DNA of 64,000 nt from an uncultured Clostridia bacterium (GCA_947585865.1 CANPXH010000004.1:62001-126000); one strand, 5' to 3'; shown: positions 17,084 through 30,837, counted from the stretch's first letter. The notes: generated by a model not told the origin, from the letters alone. Numbers and translations: made by a program.

Positions 17084-17422
17084 TAACTTATCTGAAGATG
17101 AAAATAAAGCTCGCTTTAATTTTCATCGAAGATAAGTTAACGAAACCTTTTGGTTCGTATACGCAGTATACGGCTCTGCGAATGCAGAGCTATACAAACG
17201 AAGTTTGTATAAAACAAAAGGTTGAGTATCGAATTTTTTCTTTCAGATACGCAGTATCTGCCTTGCGTAAGCAAGGAAAGACAGCCTACGGCTGTCTTAG
17301 AAAGAAAAAATGAGATTACGTAGAGAACGGCTAATGTCGAAAATGGAGCTTGCTCCGGCTTTTGCCGAAGACAAATGAGGCTATGGAAAGAACGGCTAAT
17401 GCCGAAAATGGAGCTCGCTCCG
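17084..17422 (+). repeat. Hairpin and cloverleaf-like array in the ATP synthase leader
   Basis: A long hairpin (17084-17139: TAACTTATCT outer arms, GATGAAAAT/ATTTTCATC and AAAGC/GCTTT inner arms) is followed by two four-way junctions. The first (17144-17223) has the outer stem AACCTTTTG/CAAAAGGTT around three hairpins with loops GCA, GAAT, GAA. The second (17233-17311) has a 12-bp outer stem ATTTTTTCTTTC/GAAAGAAAAAAT around three hairpins with loops GCA, GTAA, TAC. Then come two 64-bp-spaced units, each with AACGGCTAATG and a GGAGC/GCTCC hairpin. A TATAAT at 17077-17082 could start transcription into the array. No protein gene occupies 16952-17472. Confidence 0.7.
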
Positions 17423-17472
17423 ACATTATGAGATCACATATGAAATTTTATCTATAAAAAGGTGTGAACCAT

Positions 17473-17766
17473 ATGAAAGACACCAACAAGGAAAGCGGCA
17501 AGGCACTTGCCCTATTCACCCAACTGGCCATATCCATGATGGTACCCATATTCATATGCCTGTTTATAGGCAAATGGCTGGATTCCCTTTTTCACACAGG
17601 CGGGATATTTCTTATAATATTTCTTATACTTGGGATAGGCGCAGGCTTCAGGAGCATATATTATTTGGTCAAAGGCTTTTGGAAGGACAAGGATACCTAT
17701 ATTGATATAAATGAAATAAAAAACAGAGTACAAAAAGACGAGGATGAGGAAAGCAATGACTTCTGA
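17473..17766 (+). CDS. AtpZ/AtpI-like ATP synthase accessory membrane protein
   Basis: A 97-residue protein with two membrane helices (about 12-32 and 42-64) and an acidic C-terminal tail. It shows the AtpZ-family pattern LFTQLAISMMVPIFICLFIGKWLD and GIGAGFRSIYYLVKGF. AtpZ and AtpI proteins assist c-ring assembly or carry Mg2+/Ca2+ for the ATP synthase. The ATG at 17473 is preferred to GTG 17464 because GGTGTG then serves as ribosome site. First gene of the operon; it overlaps the next start by 11 bases. Confidence 0.8.
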   Translation: MKDTNKESGKALALFTQLAISMMVPIFICLFIGKWLDSLFHTGGIFLIIFLILGIGAGFRSIYYLVKGFWKDKDTYIDINEIKNRVQKDEDEESNDF

Positions 17767-18130
17767 TGTAATAAAGACGAGGAACGGTCTTATAGTGACG
17801 GTAGCCGTAATGTCGGCAGTAATATTTGTAATAGGTCTGTTCATAGCGGATAACAAAATACCATGGCTTGCGGGAATGGCAGTGGGAACTGTGCTTTCCA
17901 TAGGCCGTGTCATATTTCTTACAAGATCTTTGAGCAAGACGGTGGAGATGGACAAGGAAACGGCAAGCAAGGTATCTCAGGCTCACTATATGCTGAGATA
18001 TCTGGCTACTCTTGTAATAGCGGTAGCCGCCATAATACTGGGGGCAAACCCCATAGGTGTGATTGTAGGGCTGATATTGGTACAGCCTGCAGTATATATT
18101 TACAATTTTATATTCAATAAGCAGCAATAA
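17756..18130 (+). CDS. atpI: ATP synthase subunit I (AtpI)
   Basis: A 124-residue membrane protein with four hydrophobic segments (about 13-30, 35-53, 76-95, 99-119), the usual layout of clostridial AtpI. It helps assemble the c ring. The ATG at 17756 is favoured over the one at 17744 because GAGGAAAGCA lies immediately before it. It overlaps the preceding gene and is followed by atpB, the standard atp order. Confidence 0.75.
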   Translation: MTSDVIKTRNGLIVTVAVMSAVIFVIGLFIADNKIPWLAGMAVGTVLSIGRVIFLTRSLSKTVEMDKETASKVSQAHYMLRYLATLVIAVAAIILGANPIGVIVGLILVQPAVYIYNFIFNKQQ

Positions 18131-18168
18131 CGCTGCATTCATTTTTGATGAAAGGAGGAAAAGCTGCT

Positions 18169-18942
18169 TTGGGACTTCATTTATTAGAGGTCAAAAGTCT
18201 TGTGGGTCATCTTATCGGGTGGAATACCGATCCCTCTTCCGATTTGGATGTGGAATCCCGTATTATAGAAAAGCTGCATATAGGCGGGATAGAGATCTGG
18301 ATATCGGAAACCGTGGTCAACACCTGGATAATAATGGCCGCACTTATACTTATTGCTCTCATATTCAGAATTAAAATGAAAAACTATAAGTACAAGCCCG
18401 AAGGCTCTCAAAACGTAATAGAGCTCATTATCGAGTTCATGGACAGCTTTGTAAAGTCCGCCATGAGTGAGAAATATGCTTATTTCGGCAACTGGTTCTT
18501 CGGAGTGTTTGCGCTTATACTGGTATCCAACCTCAGCGGACTGCTGGGCTTCAGACCCCCTACGGCAGACCTTTGCACAACGGCTGCAATTACGCTGACC
18601 ACATTTGTTTTAATTCACTTTATGGGTATATGGACAGGCAAGGGAAGTTATTTCAAGGGATACCTTGAACCTATACCGGTCCTGCTCCCCATTAATATTA
18701 TAAGCGAGCTGGCAACGCCTATATCACTGAGCTTCCGTCTATTCGGCAATATATTGGGCGGTATGATAATTATGGGCATGGTATATATGGCTTTGGGCAA
18801 TCTGCCGAGCATACTTAAGATATTCAACATCGGTGTGCCTGCCGCCCTGCATTTATACTTTGACGTATTTGCCGGCTGTATTCAGACAGTAATATTCGTT
18901 ATGCTGTCAATGACATTTATTAAGGATAAGATAGCCGATTAG
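18169..18942 (+). CDS. atpB: ATP synthase F0 subunit a
   Basis: A 257-residue stator/channel subunit with about six membrane helices. Conserved blocks are NLSGLLGFRPPTADL, the helix with the essential stator arginine ISLSFRLFGNILGG (about residues 188-201) and IQTVIFVMLSMTFI at the C-terminus. An in-frame TTG-ATG pair occurs at 18145, but the strong AAAGGAGG at 18151-18158 lies inside that longer reading. A TTG start at 18169, ten bases past the SD, therefore fits better. It forms the ion path with subunit c. Confidence 0.88.
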   Translation: MGLHLLEVKSLVGHLIGWNTDPSSDLDVESRIIEKLHIGGIEIWISETVVNTWIIMAALILIALIFRIKMKNYKYKPEGSQNVIELIIEFMDSFVKSAMSEKYAYFGNWFFGVFALILVSNLSGLLGFRPPTADLCTTAAITLTTFVLIHFMGIWTGKGSYFKGYLEPIPVLLPINIISELATPISLSFRLFGNILGGMIIMGMVYMALGNLPSILKIFNIGVPAALHLYFDVFAGCIQTVIFVMLSMTFIKDKIAD

Positions 18943-18958
18943 GCACTGTCCGCATTAA

Positions 18959-19261
<303 letters not shown>

Positions 19262-19305
19262 TCAATGTTACGGCAATTCAAATTTTACCGAAAGGAGGCA
19301 GCAAA

Positions 19306-19811
19306 TTGGAAGGCTATGTTATAATACTGGATCAGCATACCCTTGTATTGGTGGCTATCCAGCTTATTAATACCTGCGTACTCTGCTTTGCACTGTCAAA
19401 GCTTCTGTATAAGCCTGTTCTCAATTTTGTAAATGCGAGAAAGGAAAAAATAGCCGAGCAGATAGATACTGCAGAGGCTAAGCTTTCGGAAGCAAATGCC
19501 CTTAAAACAGAGTATGAAAATAAATTAAAGAATATTGACGCCGAGAGAATGGAAATATTGGATCAGGCAAGAGCGCAGGCAAACGAAAACAGCCGGCAGA
19601 TAATCGCCGATGCCAAGACAGAAGCGGACAATATACACAACAGAGCCATAACCGATATAAAGAGAGAGGAAGAGAAGGCTAAGGATGAGATCAAGAAGCA
19701 GATAATCGAGGTCTCCACCATGGTTTCAGGCAAATTCATTGCCGCCAATATGACCGAGGAGGAGCAGCAAAAGCTTGTTGATGACACTATATCTGATCTG
19801 GAGGGTGTTGA

Positions 19812-19824
<13 letters not shown>
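19306..19824 (+). CDS. atpF: ATP synthase F0 subunit b (TTG start)
   Basis: A 172-residue peripheral-stalk subunit with one N-terminal membrane helix (about 8-28) and a long charged coiled coil rich in Lys/Glu/Ala. The start codon is TTG 19306, seven bases after AAAGGAGG (19291-19298); no ATG fits. The last 13 bases overlap atpH. Confidence 0.92.
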
Positions 19825-21883
<2,059 letters not shown>

Positions 21884-21899
21884 TTAGTGAGGTGATATT

Positions 21900-24174
<2,275 letters not shown>

Positions 24175-24188
24175 TAAGGAGGGATATT

Positions 24189-24587
24189 ATGGCTAAGTTA
24201 TCCCTTAAAATTATTACTCCCGAAAGACATATGTTTGAAGGCGAGGTAGATATGGTCATTATGAGGACCACAAGCGGCGATGTAGGTATACTCCACGGAC
24301 ATCAGCCTCTTGTCACAGTGCTTGACTATGGTGTGCTCACCATTAAGAACGAGGGCGATGAGGATAAAAAAGCAGCAGTCCTAGGCGGCTTTGCCGAGGT
24401 CAACGAAAAGGGTATGTCCATACTTACCGATGCTGCGGAATGGTCTGAGGAAATAGACGTGGTAAGAGCACAGAAGGCTAAGGAAAGAGCGGAGGCCCGC
24501 CTTAAGAATATCGACAGCAATGTGGATGTTATGAGAGCGGAGCTTGCACTTAAGAGAGCTTTAGTCAGAATAGGTCTTAAAGGATAA
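24189..24587 (+). CDS. atpC: ATP synthase F1 subunit epsilon
   Basis: A 132-residue epsilon subunit with the N-terminal beta-sandwich (LKIITPERHMFEGEVDMVI; GDVGILHGHQPL) and the C-terminal helical hairpin (RAQKAKERAEARL; LALKRALVRI) that can inhibit hydrolysis. AAGGAGG precedes it. Last gene of the operon; a terminator follows five bases later. Confidence 0.95.
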   Translation: MAKLSLKIITPERHMFEGEVDMVIMRTTSGDVGILHGHQPLVTVLDYGVLTIKNEGDEDKKAAVLGGFAEVNEKGMSILTDAAEWSEEIDVVRAQKAKERAEARLKNIDSNVDVMRAELALKRALVRIGLKG

Positions 24588-24591
24588 ATAT

Positions 24592-24621
24592 AATAAAAGA
24601 GCCGTAAGGCTCTTTTATTAT
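24592..24621 (+). terminator. Terminator of the ATP synthase operon
   Basis: AATAAAAGAGCC-GTAA-GGCTCTTTTATT, followed by a T-rich stretch. Confidence 0.92.
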
Positions 24622-24666
24622 TATTATTATTCAAAATATAAGCCGCCCATTCATAAGGGGAGGTAA

Positions 24667-24741
24667 GGTCTGTCAAAAAAATAAAATTTGACTGAAAATA
24701 GGAATTGCCAGTGCGAACAGCTTGCAAAAAAAGCGTTGCAG
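24667..24741 (-). repeat. 75-bp intergenic repeat, copy B
   Basis: Gap-free relative of 3169-3243, at about 77 percent identity, lying downstream of trpA on the trpA strand. A GGCGGGC/GCCCGCC hairpin (about 24758-24774) lies between it and the trpA stop codon. Confidence 0.75.
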
Positions 24742-24783
24742 GCTGCATTCCACAAGGCGGGCTTTGCCCGCCTGCTCCAAAGC

Positions 24784-25554
24784 TTATTTAAGACCCCTCA
24801 CAAATTCCTTCACCTTTTCCAGATCGCAGCCGGTCTCATGTATCCTTCTTATAATAGCGGAGCCTACAATGCATCCGTCTGCGACCTTGCCGAAGCGTTG
24901 GGTATCTTCCTTACGGGATATGCCAAAGCCTATGCAGGCAGGAGTATCCGTATATTCCTTTACCTTTGCCGCAAAGGAATCAACTCTTGAATCGAATTCT
25001 TTTCTTTCTCCTGTAACGCCAAGAGAAGAAACGCAGTATATAAAGCCTTTTGCATTTTTAACGAGCATAGGTATCCTGTCATTTGAAGTAAGGGCGATGA
25101 GAGGTATCATATAAAGCTCGGTATTTTCCAAAACGGGAAGCATCTCATCATATTCTTCATAGGGCAGATCGGGGATTATAAGGCCGTCTACCCCCGCTTC
25201 TATACATTCTGCCACGAATTTTTCCTTGCCATAGCCCAATATTGAGCTGTAGTATATCATAATGGCAAGAGGTATCTGAGATCTTTTTCTTACGTTCTTC
25301 ACAATATCAAACACATATTTGATCTTAAAACCGCCCGAAAGCGACCTTACGGAAGCCGCCTGTATAACAGGGCCGTCTGCAAGCGGATCGGAGAAAGGAA
25401 CTCCCAGTTCTATTATATCCGCACCTGCCTCTTCAAGGGCATATACAAGCTTTTCCGTAGATTTGCAGTCGGGATCCCCCGAGCAAATATATGGTATCAA
25501 TGCCTTTTTGCCTTCTGCCTTGAGCTGTGCAAATTTTTCATCTATTCTGTTCAT
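24784..25554 (-). CDS. trpA: Tryptophan synthase alpha chain
   Basis: A 256-residue TIM barrel that releases indole from indole-3-glycerol phosphate. It has the catalytic glutamate in IELGVPFSDPLADGP (about 48), the second acid in GLIIPDLPYEE and the phosphate-binding GFGISR and GCIVGSAIIRRI loops. It is three bases downstream of trpB and is the last gene of the operon. Confidence 0.95.
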   Translation of the reverse strand: MNRIDEKFAQLKAEGKKALIPYICSGDPDCKSTEKLVYALEEAGADIIELGVPFSDPLADGPVIQAASVRSLSGGFKIKYVFDIVKNVRKRSQIPLAIMIYYSSILGYGKEKFVAECIEAGVDGLIIPDLPYEEYDEMLPVLENTELYMIPLIALTSNDRIPMLVKNAKGFIYCVSSLGVTGERKEFDSRVDSFAAKVKEYTDTPACIGFGISRKEDTQRFGKVADGCIVGSAIIRRIHETGCDLEKVKEFVRGLK

Positions 25555-25557
25555 AAA

Positions 25558-26742
25558 TTATATCTCCCTTCCCAAGTATTTGGCAACAGTATTTACATCC
25601 TTATCTCCTCTGCCCGAAAGACATATAACAATTATATCATCCTTGCTCATCTTAGGCGCATCCTTCATAGCTTCCGCAAGAGCATGAGAGCTTTCTATGG
25701 CAGGCATTATGCCTTCATACTTGCAAAGCGCCTGGAAAGCATCTATAGCCTCGTTGTCCTTTATGGATGTATATTTTACTCTGCCTATATCATGGAGATA
25801 GGAATGCTCCGGGCCTACGCCGGGATAATCCAAGCCTGCGCTTATGGAATAGGCTGTTTTTATCTGGCCGTCATCATCCTGCAGAAGATATGTTTTCATA
25901 CCGTGGAGAACGCCTATTCTTGCGTCGGGAGCAAATCCTGCGGCGTGCTTGCCCGTTTCAATGCCTTGGCCCGCCGCTTCAACGCCTATGAGCTCCACTT
26001 CCTTGTCCTCTATAAAGGGATGGAACATACCTATGGAATTGCTGCCGCCGCCTACACAGGCATATACTCTGTCGGGCAGCCTGCCTTCCATATCCAGCAT
26101 TTGCTTTCTTGTTTCCTCGCCTATTATTTTTTGGAATTCCCTTACCATAGTGGGATAGGGATGAGGGCCTACGGCGGAGCCTAAAATATAAAATGTGTCC
26201 TCGGCTTCCGCTACCCATGTCCTTATAGCTTCGTTTGTAGCGTCTTTAAGAGTGCCTGTGCCGCTTGTTACCGGCACCACCCTTGCGCCTAAAAGCTCCA
26301 TTCTGAAAACATTGAGCTTTTGTCTTTCTATATCTTCAACGCCCATAAACACACGGCAGTCCATATCGAAAAGCGCTGCCACGGTAGCTGTCGCAACGCC
26401 GTGCTGGCCTGCACCCGTTTCGGCTATTACCCTTGTTTTGCCCATTTTTTTGGCAAGAAGAGCCTGAGCTATGGCGTTGTTTATTTTGTGAGCGCCTGTG
26501 TGATTAAGATCCTCTCTTTTAAGATATATCTTGGCGCCGCCCAAAGCCTTTGTAAGCCTTTCCGCATAGTAGAGCACAGAAGGTCTGCCTACATATTGCT
26601 TCATATAATACATATAATCTTTTCTGAACTCATCGGAATAGCAGTATTCCTTAAACTCCCTTTCCAGCACCTTCAAAACGTTCATAAGCGTTTCGGGCAC
26701 AAACTGGCCGCCAAAAACACCGAAGTCCTTATTTAATTCCAT
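25558..26742 (-). CDS. trpB: Tryptophan synthase beta chain
   Basis: A 394-residue PLP enzyme joining indole and serine. The PLP lysine is in [12 protein letters not shown] (about residue 82), followed by AETGAGQHG and the phosphate-binding [12 protein letters not shown] loop. This is the canonical TrpB1 type. It overlaps trpF by 14 bases. Confidence 0.96.
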   Translation of the reverse strand: MELNKDFGVFGGQFVPETLMNVLKVLEREFKEYCYSDEFRKDYMYYMKQYVGRPSVLYYAERLTKALGGAKIYLKREDLNHTGAHKINNAIAQALLAKKMGKTRVIAETGAGQHGVATATVAALFDMDCRVFMGVEDIERQKLNVFRMELLGARVVPVTSGTGTLKDATNEAIRTWVAEAEDTFYILGSAVGPHPYPTMVREFQKIIGEETRKQMLDMEGRLPDRVYACVGGGSNSIGMFHPFIEDKEVELIGVEAAGQGIETGKHAAGFAPDARIGVLHGMKTYLLQDDDGQIKTAYSISAGLDYPGVGPEHSYLHDIGRVKYTSIKDNEAIDAFQALCKYEGIMPAIESSHALAEAMKDAPKMSKDDIIVICLSGRGDKDVNTVAKYLGREI

Positions 26743-27358
26743 ATTCGTCTTCCTTTCTTATGGTATATATTAATTCCTTTATTTTTTCGTGATCTTTGAA
26801 ACCGTCTGTTTCAACGGAGGAGCTCATATCCACAACGTTCGGTCTCACCGTATCATAGGCAGCCATTATATTTTTGGCGTTTATGCCTCCGGCAAGCACT
26901 GTAAAATATTTTTGAGAAAAGCTTTTTGCAATATCCCAGTCAAATGTTTTGCCGATGCCGCCTCTTTTGCTGCCGCTGTCCGAATCCAGCACAAAGCCTT
27001 GTACATTCGTATACCGCTTTGCTTTTTCAAGGCTTGAAGCATCCTTCATGGATATGGATTTCCATACGGGTATTTGTATCCTGCCGCAGTCCTCGTTTGT
27101 TTCATCGGAATGCAGCTGGCATATGTCAAAGCCTGCCCTTTCTATGATATCCGTTATATCGCTGATATCGTATTCCGCAAACACTCCGACAGTCTTGATA
27201 TCGGGTCTCAGCCTTTTCTTTATTTCAAGTACCTCATCCACTGTGACCTTTCTTTTGCTACGCTCGAAGAATACAAAGCCCGCATATTTTATTTCTTCAA
27301 ACTCGCTTATATATTCTGCATCTGCAGGCCGCCGAAGTCCGCATATCTTAATATCCAT
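26729..27358 (-). CDS. trpF: Phosphoribosylanthranilate isomerase
   Basis: A 209-residue barrel enzyme. The catalytic cysteine is in [13 protein letters not shown] (residue 6), the general acid aspartate in [20 protein letters not shown], and [10 protein letters not shown] and [18 protein letters not shown] are the phosphate loops. It overlaps trpC by 11 bases and trpB by 14. Confidence 0.94.
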   Translation of the reverse strand: MDIKICGLRRPADAEYISEFEEIKYAGFVFFERSKRKVTVDEVLEIKKRLRPDIKTVGVFAEYDISDITDIIERAGFDICQLHSDETNEDCGRIQIPVWKSISMKDASSLEKAKRYTNVQGFVLDSDSGSKRGGIGKTFDWDIAKSFSQKYFTVLAGGINAKNIMAAYDTVRPNVVDMSSSVETDGFKDHEKIKELIYTIRKEDEYGIK

Positions 27359-28124
27359 AGGCGTCTCTGAACTCCTTTGCTTTTTCCGCTATATTTCCGC
27401 TTTTCATAAAGCTTTCTCCCACAAGCACGCCGTTTACGCCTGCGCCCTTAAGTATCTTTATATCTTCTGCCGTATGTATGGAGCTTTCGCTTACGACTAC
27501 CTTACGGTCGGGTATGAGCTCACGAAGTCTTACCGTAGTGTATATATCCTCGGAAAAATCCTTTAAATTTCTGTTGTTTATACCTATTATATCAGCTCCT
27601 GCGCTGAGTGCAAGGTCAATTTCTTCCTCGTTGTGAGTTTCCACAAGAGGCTCAAGACCGACCTCCCTTGCCGTGCGTATGAATCTGTAGAGCATATTTT
27701 TTTCGTTGAGTATGGCGGCTATTAAAAGTAACGATGAAGCTCCCAGTTCTCTGGCTTCGTATATCTGCAATGTGTCTATCACAAAGTCCTTCCTCAGAAG
27801 AGGAAGCTTTACCTCTTCGTGTATAGCCCTGAGATATTCGGGGCATCCCATAAAAAAGTCTTCTTCCGTAAGTACGGATATGGCGTCGACTGCTTTTTCA
27901 TATTCCTTTGCTATGGCAACGGGATCGAAATCAGGCTTTATAAGCCCCCTTGAAGGCGATGCTTTTTTTACCTCGCCTATTATGGACAAGCCGTTTTTGT
28001 TCAAGGCGTCGTAAAAGGATGGCACAGGCTTTTCCATTGCGGCGCAAAGTCTTTTGCCGTCAAATTTATAAGGATGCTCTTTAAGAGTTATTTTCTTTTT
28101 TGCAACTATATCATCAAGTATCAT
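27348..28124 (-). CDS. trpC: Indole-3-glycerol phosphate synthase
   Basis: A 258-residue barrel enzyme. It has the catalytic segments IGEVKKASPSRGLI (about 50-63), LLRKDFVID, IIGINNRNLKDF and VVSESSIHTAED. It follows trpG by 11 bases, exactly where trpD would usually stand. Confidence 0.95.
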   Translation of the reverse strand: MILDDIVAKKKITLKEHPYKFDGKRLCAAMEKPVPSFYDALNKNGLSIIGEVKKASPSRGLIKPDFDPVAIAKEYEKAVDAISVLTEEDFFMGCPEYLRAIHEEVKLPLLRKDFVIDTLQIYEARELGASSLLLIAAILNEKNMLYRFIRTAREVGLEPLVETHNEEEIDLALSAGADIIGINNRNLKDFSEDIYTTVRLRELIPDRKVVVSESSIHTAEDIKILKGAGVNGVLVGESFMKSGNIAEKAKEFRDAYGY

Positions 28125-28135
28125 AATTTTTCCCT

Positions 28136-28702
28136 CTAATATTTTCCTGCTATAAAATTCTTGATTATCTGTATGCCTTGGGGAGTATTTATGCTCTCAG
28201 GGTGGAACTGAAGCCCTACAACATCGTATTTCTTATGCTTTATTGCCATTATCTCTCCATCTGCCTTTGCCGTTACTTCAAGGCAGTCCGGCACAGTATC
28301 CTCCTTTACGGAAAGGCTGTGATACCTTGCCACCTCCATAGGGTTGGGGCAGTCCTCGAATATTCCCTTGCCGTTATGCATCATCATAGAGCTTTTGCCA
28401 TGGAAAAGCTCCTTTGCATTGCTTACAACAGCGCCGTAGGCAACTGCTATGGACTGATGGCCTAAGCACACGCCTAAAATAGGTATCCTTCCGCCTACAG
28501 TTTTTATTATCTCTATGGAGTTTCCCGCTTCCTTGGGAGTCTTGGGCCCCGGAGATATAACGACTCTGTCCGGCTTCATTTCAAGTATTTGCCTGCCGTT
28601 TATCTCATCGTTGCGAAACACTCTTATATCGCTGTCAAACTCTCCTATATACTGATACAGATTAAATGTAAAGCTGTCGTAATTATCTATCAGAATCACC
28701 AT
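28136..28702 (-). CDS. trpG: Anthranilate synthase glutamine amidotransferase component
   Basis: A 188-residue class I amidotransferase. The nucleophile cysteine is in LGVCLGHQSI, with the catalytic His/Glu in QFHPESI. It ends at 188 residues with no phosphoribosyltransferase fusion. It touches trpE by one base (ATGA-type coupling). It may also serve PabB. Confidence 0.94.
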   Translation of the reverse strand: MVILIDNYDSFTFNLYQYIGEFDSDIRVFRNDEINGRQILEMKPDRVVISPGPKTPKEAGNSIEIIKTVGGRIPILGVCLGHQSIAVAYGAVVSNAKELFHGKSSMMMHNGKGIFEDCPNPMEVARYHSLSVKEDTVPDCLEVTAKADGEIMAIKHKKYDVVGLQFHPESINTPQGIQIIKNFIAGKY

Positions 28703-30093
28703 TATACCTCACCTCCTATCGTCTTTACAAGAGCCCTTACCTTATTGTGGCTTTCTTCATATTCCATGGTGGGAACGGAGTCGGCTACTATGCCTGCTCC
28801 CGCCTGCATATATACATTGTGTTCTTTTATTATCATTGTTCTTATGGCAATGCACATATCCATATTCCCGTTGAAGCTGAAATAGCCTACGGCACCGCCG
28901 TACAGCCCTCTTTTTTCTTCTTCAAGCTCTTCTATTATCTCCATAGCCCTTATCTTCGGCGCACCTGAAAGCGTGCCTGCGGGAAGGAATGTGGAAAGTA
29001 CATCGAAGCTGTCCATGCCGTCTCTCTTAGTGCCCTCTACAAGGGATACAAGATGCATAACATGGGAGTAATAATGTACCTGCATAAATTCCTTTACATC
29101 AACGCTTCCTATTTCAGCCACTCTGCCCATATCATTTCTGGCAAGATCCACAAGCATTATGTGCTCGGCTCTTTCCTTGGGATCGGCCAGAAGGTCTTCC
29201 GCAAGAGCTATGTCCTCCTTGATATTTGCGCCTCTTTTCCTTGTGCCCGCTATAGGACAAGTCCTTACCGTATTGCCTGCCACCTCCACAAGCATTTCGG
29301 GCGAAGAGCCTGCCACATGGTATGTACCGAAGTTAAAGAAAAACAAATAAGGAGAAGGATTTATTGCTCTCAGTCTTCTGTAAAGGTCTATCGGCTTTTG
29401 GTTCGTTTTGGCTGTAAGCCTTTGCGAAAGCACTACCTGGAAAATATCCCCTTCGTATATATACTGCTTTGCCTTTTTAACTATGCTCTCGTATTTTTCC
29501 TGAGTCATATTTGAGGTGAACTTTATAGGCTCAGGCTCTTTTATTGCATAGTGCTCTGCGGGAACGGAGGACTTTACCTCCTTTTCCATTTCGTCAAGCG
29601 CCTTCTCCGCCCTTTCCTCATCATTTGGAGCTGCCAGCACTATTAGTTTTATTCTGTCGTGAAGGTGGTCATACACTATGAATTTATCAAAAACCATAAG
29701 GTGGACAGTGGGCGTATCCACTATCTCCTTATTTTCATCGGGTATTTTTTCATACTGCCTTATGACGTCATAGCCCACGGCGCCTACTGCGCCGCCTATG
29801 AAATCCATATTGAGATCGGTCTCCACATTAAAGTTTTGCAAATATTCCCTTACGCTGTCCAGCAGCCTTCCCTTGCACACTATAGGGTCTTTGCCTTTTT
29901 CCTCTATAGTCAGCACGTCATTGCCGTAAAGCACAGCCATAGGGTCTTTTCCCATGACCGAAAAATTTGTTTTGCCTTCGCCTCTGCTTTCCAGCAGGAA
30001 GCCTTTTTCATCTCCCACATATTTGTAGAAAAGTGTTATAGGAGTTTCCGTATCTCCCGAAAACTCTCTTACGAATGTTTTAAGCTTTGTCAT
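28702..30093 (-). CDS. trpE: Anthranilate synthase component I
   Basis: A 463-residue chorismate-using enzyme. FLLESRGEGK contains the LLES feedback-inhibition motif, and DIFQVVLSQRL, TCPIAGTRKRG and GTLSGAPKIRAMEII are the chorismate-binding blocks. AGGAGG lies seven bases before the ATG. First gene of the trp operon, under T-box control. Confidence 0.96.
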   Translation of the reverse strand: MTKLKTFVREFSGDTETPITLFYKYVGDEKGFLLESRGEGKTNFSVMGKDPMAVLYGNDVLTIEEKGKDPIVCKGRLLDSVREYLQNFNVETDLNMDFIGGAVGAVGYDVIRQYEKIPDENKEIVDTPTVHLMVFDKFIVYDHLHDRIKLIVLAAPNDEERAEKALDEMEKEVKSSVPAEHYAIKEPEPIKFTSNMTQEKYESIVKKAKQYIYEGDIFQVVLSQRLTAKTNQKPIDLYRRLRAINPSPYLFFFNFGTYHVAGSSPEMLVEVAGNTVRTCPIAGTRKRGANIKEDIALAEDLLADPKERAEHIMLVDLARNDMGRVAEIGSVDVKEFMQVHYYSHVMHLVSLVEGTKRDGMDSFDVLSTFLPAGTLSGAPKIRAMEIIEELEEEKRGLYGGAVGYFSFNGNMDMCIAIRTMIIKEHNVYMQAGAGIVADSVPTMEYEESHNKVRALVKTIGGEV

Positions 30094-30308
30094 ATGATTA
30101 CCTCCTGTTTATGCGGTAAGTTTTTGTTTGTGATCCGATCGATATACGAGAGATAATATGGCTCCTTGGGCAGATGTTAGGCGCACGCCGATGCAAACAA
30201 GCTGTTTTTGTACATAAGCAAAGAGCTCTTTGCATTGACTGCATAAGGACAGGCTGCCCGGCGAACAGATGCAAGGCTGTCCGCAGACTCCGTAAAGCTT
30301 CGTTATCT

Positions 30309-30535
30309 TAAAAAAAAGACTTTGCCCAAATTGGACAAAGTCATAAATAACTAAAAAAAGCCACCAATTCGCAGATACGATCATATCCTGTCTCTGTAAC
30401 GGGAGAACCCGCTGTAAGCTACTGTTGTTTCACCACAGGTCTCATAAGTCCATTCGCCAAAAGCGCCTGCACCGACTTGCACCTACCGTCGGCTCTCTGA
30501 AGCATTGTCTTAAGGTTACTACTCTTAATCATCGA
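30309..30535 (-). promoter_or_regulatory. T-box riboswitch for tRNA-Trp upstream of trpE
   Basis: Reading leftward there is a stem I with an AGAGAG start, and GAATGGAC with the specifier codon UGG (Trp) at 30450-30452. Next come an ACAGTAG segment and the stem III hairpin CGGG-TTCT-CCCG. The bulge UGGC (30360-30363) complements the GCCA end expected of tRNA-Trp. AATTGG (30364-30369) can pair with CCAATT (30329-30334) as antiterminator. That pairing competes with the terminator GACTTTGTCC/GGGCAAAGTC plus T-run (30309-30342). Uncharged tRNA-Trp should open trp expression. The 14-base T-box core is degenerate. Confidence 0.9.
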
Positions 30536-30556
30536 CATTAGTTTTAAGTTAAAAAG

Positions 30557-30585
30557 AGTATAGCATAATAAATCCCATTTGTAAA
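30557..30585 (-). promoter_or_regulatory. trp operon promoter
   Basis: Minus-strand TTTACA (30580-30585), 17-bp spacer, TATACT (30557-30562), directly upstream of the T-box. Confidence 0.7.
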
Positions 30586-30683
30586 GAGGAAATTTTAAAA
30601 CTTTTTTTGAACATCTGAGCGGTGCGGCGGGAATGCCTGAAAACAATACTTTTTAAATACTTTTTAACAATAATAAACACATC

Positions 30684-30837
30684 AGTCAAGGATATTCGTA
30701 CTACGCTTTCGCTACGTACTCATAACCGACGGCTTTTGCCAAAGCCTTTGTATTCAGCAGGAGCTTGCACCCCTGCTGAATACAAAAGTAAGTACTCGCC
30801 GCTTATAGAAGCGGGAGACTTATCCGTCGGTTAAAAA
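30684..30837 (+). repeat. 154-bp structured direct repeat, copy 1
   Basis: Differs from 31615-31768 at only two positions. An AACCGAC/GTCGGTT outer stem encloses three hairpins: GGCTTT-TGCC-AAAGCC, a long TTTGTATTCAGCAGG/CCTGCTGAATACAAA stem, and CCGCTT-ATAG-AAGCGG. A GTAC-rich hairpin precedes it. No reading frame of interest. Copy 1 is flanked by TACTTTTTAAC (30658-30668) and its complement GTTAAAAAGTA (30830-30840). Confidence 0.9.

Noticed and set aside
17144-17311. tRNA genes suggested by the cloverleaf shapes
   Set aside because: Arm lengths, missing TTCRANY loop, missing D-loop guanines and no CCA-type acceptor rule out tRNA.
30109-30384. 91-codon minus-strand frame in the trp leader
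   Set aside because: It covers the T-box terminator and has no suitable start signal; RNA structure explains the region better.
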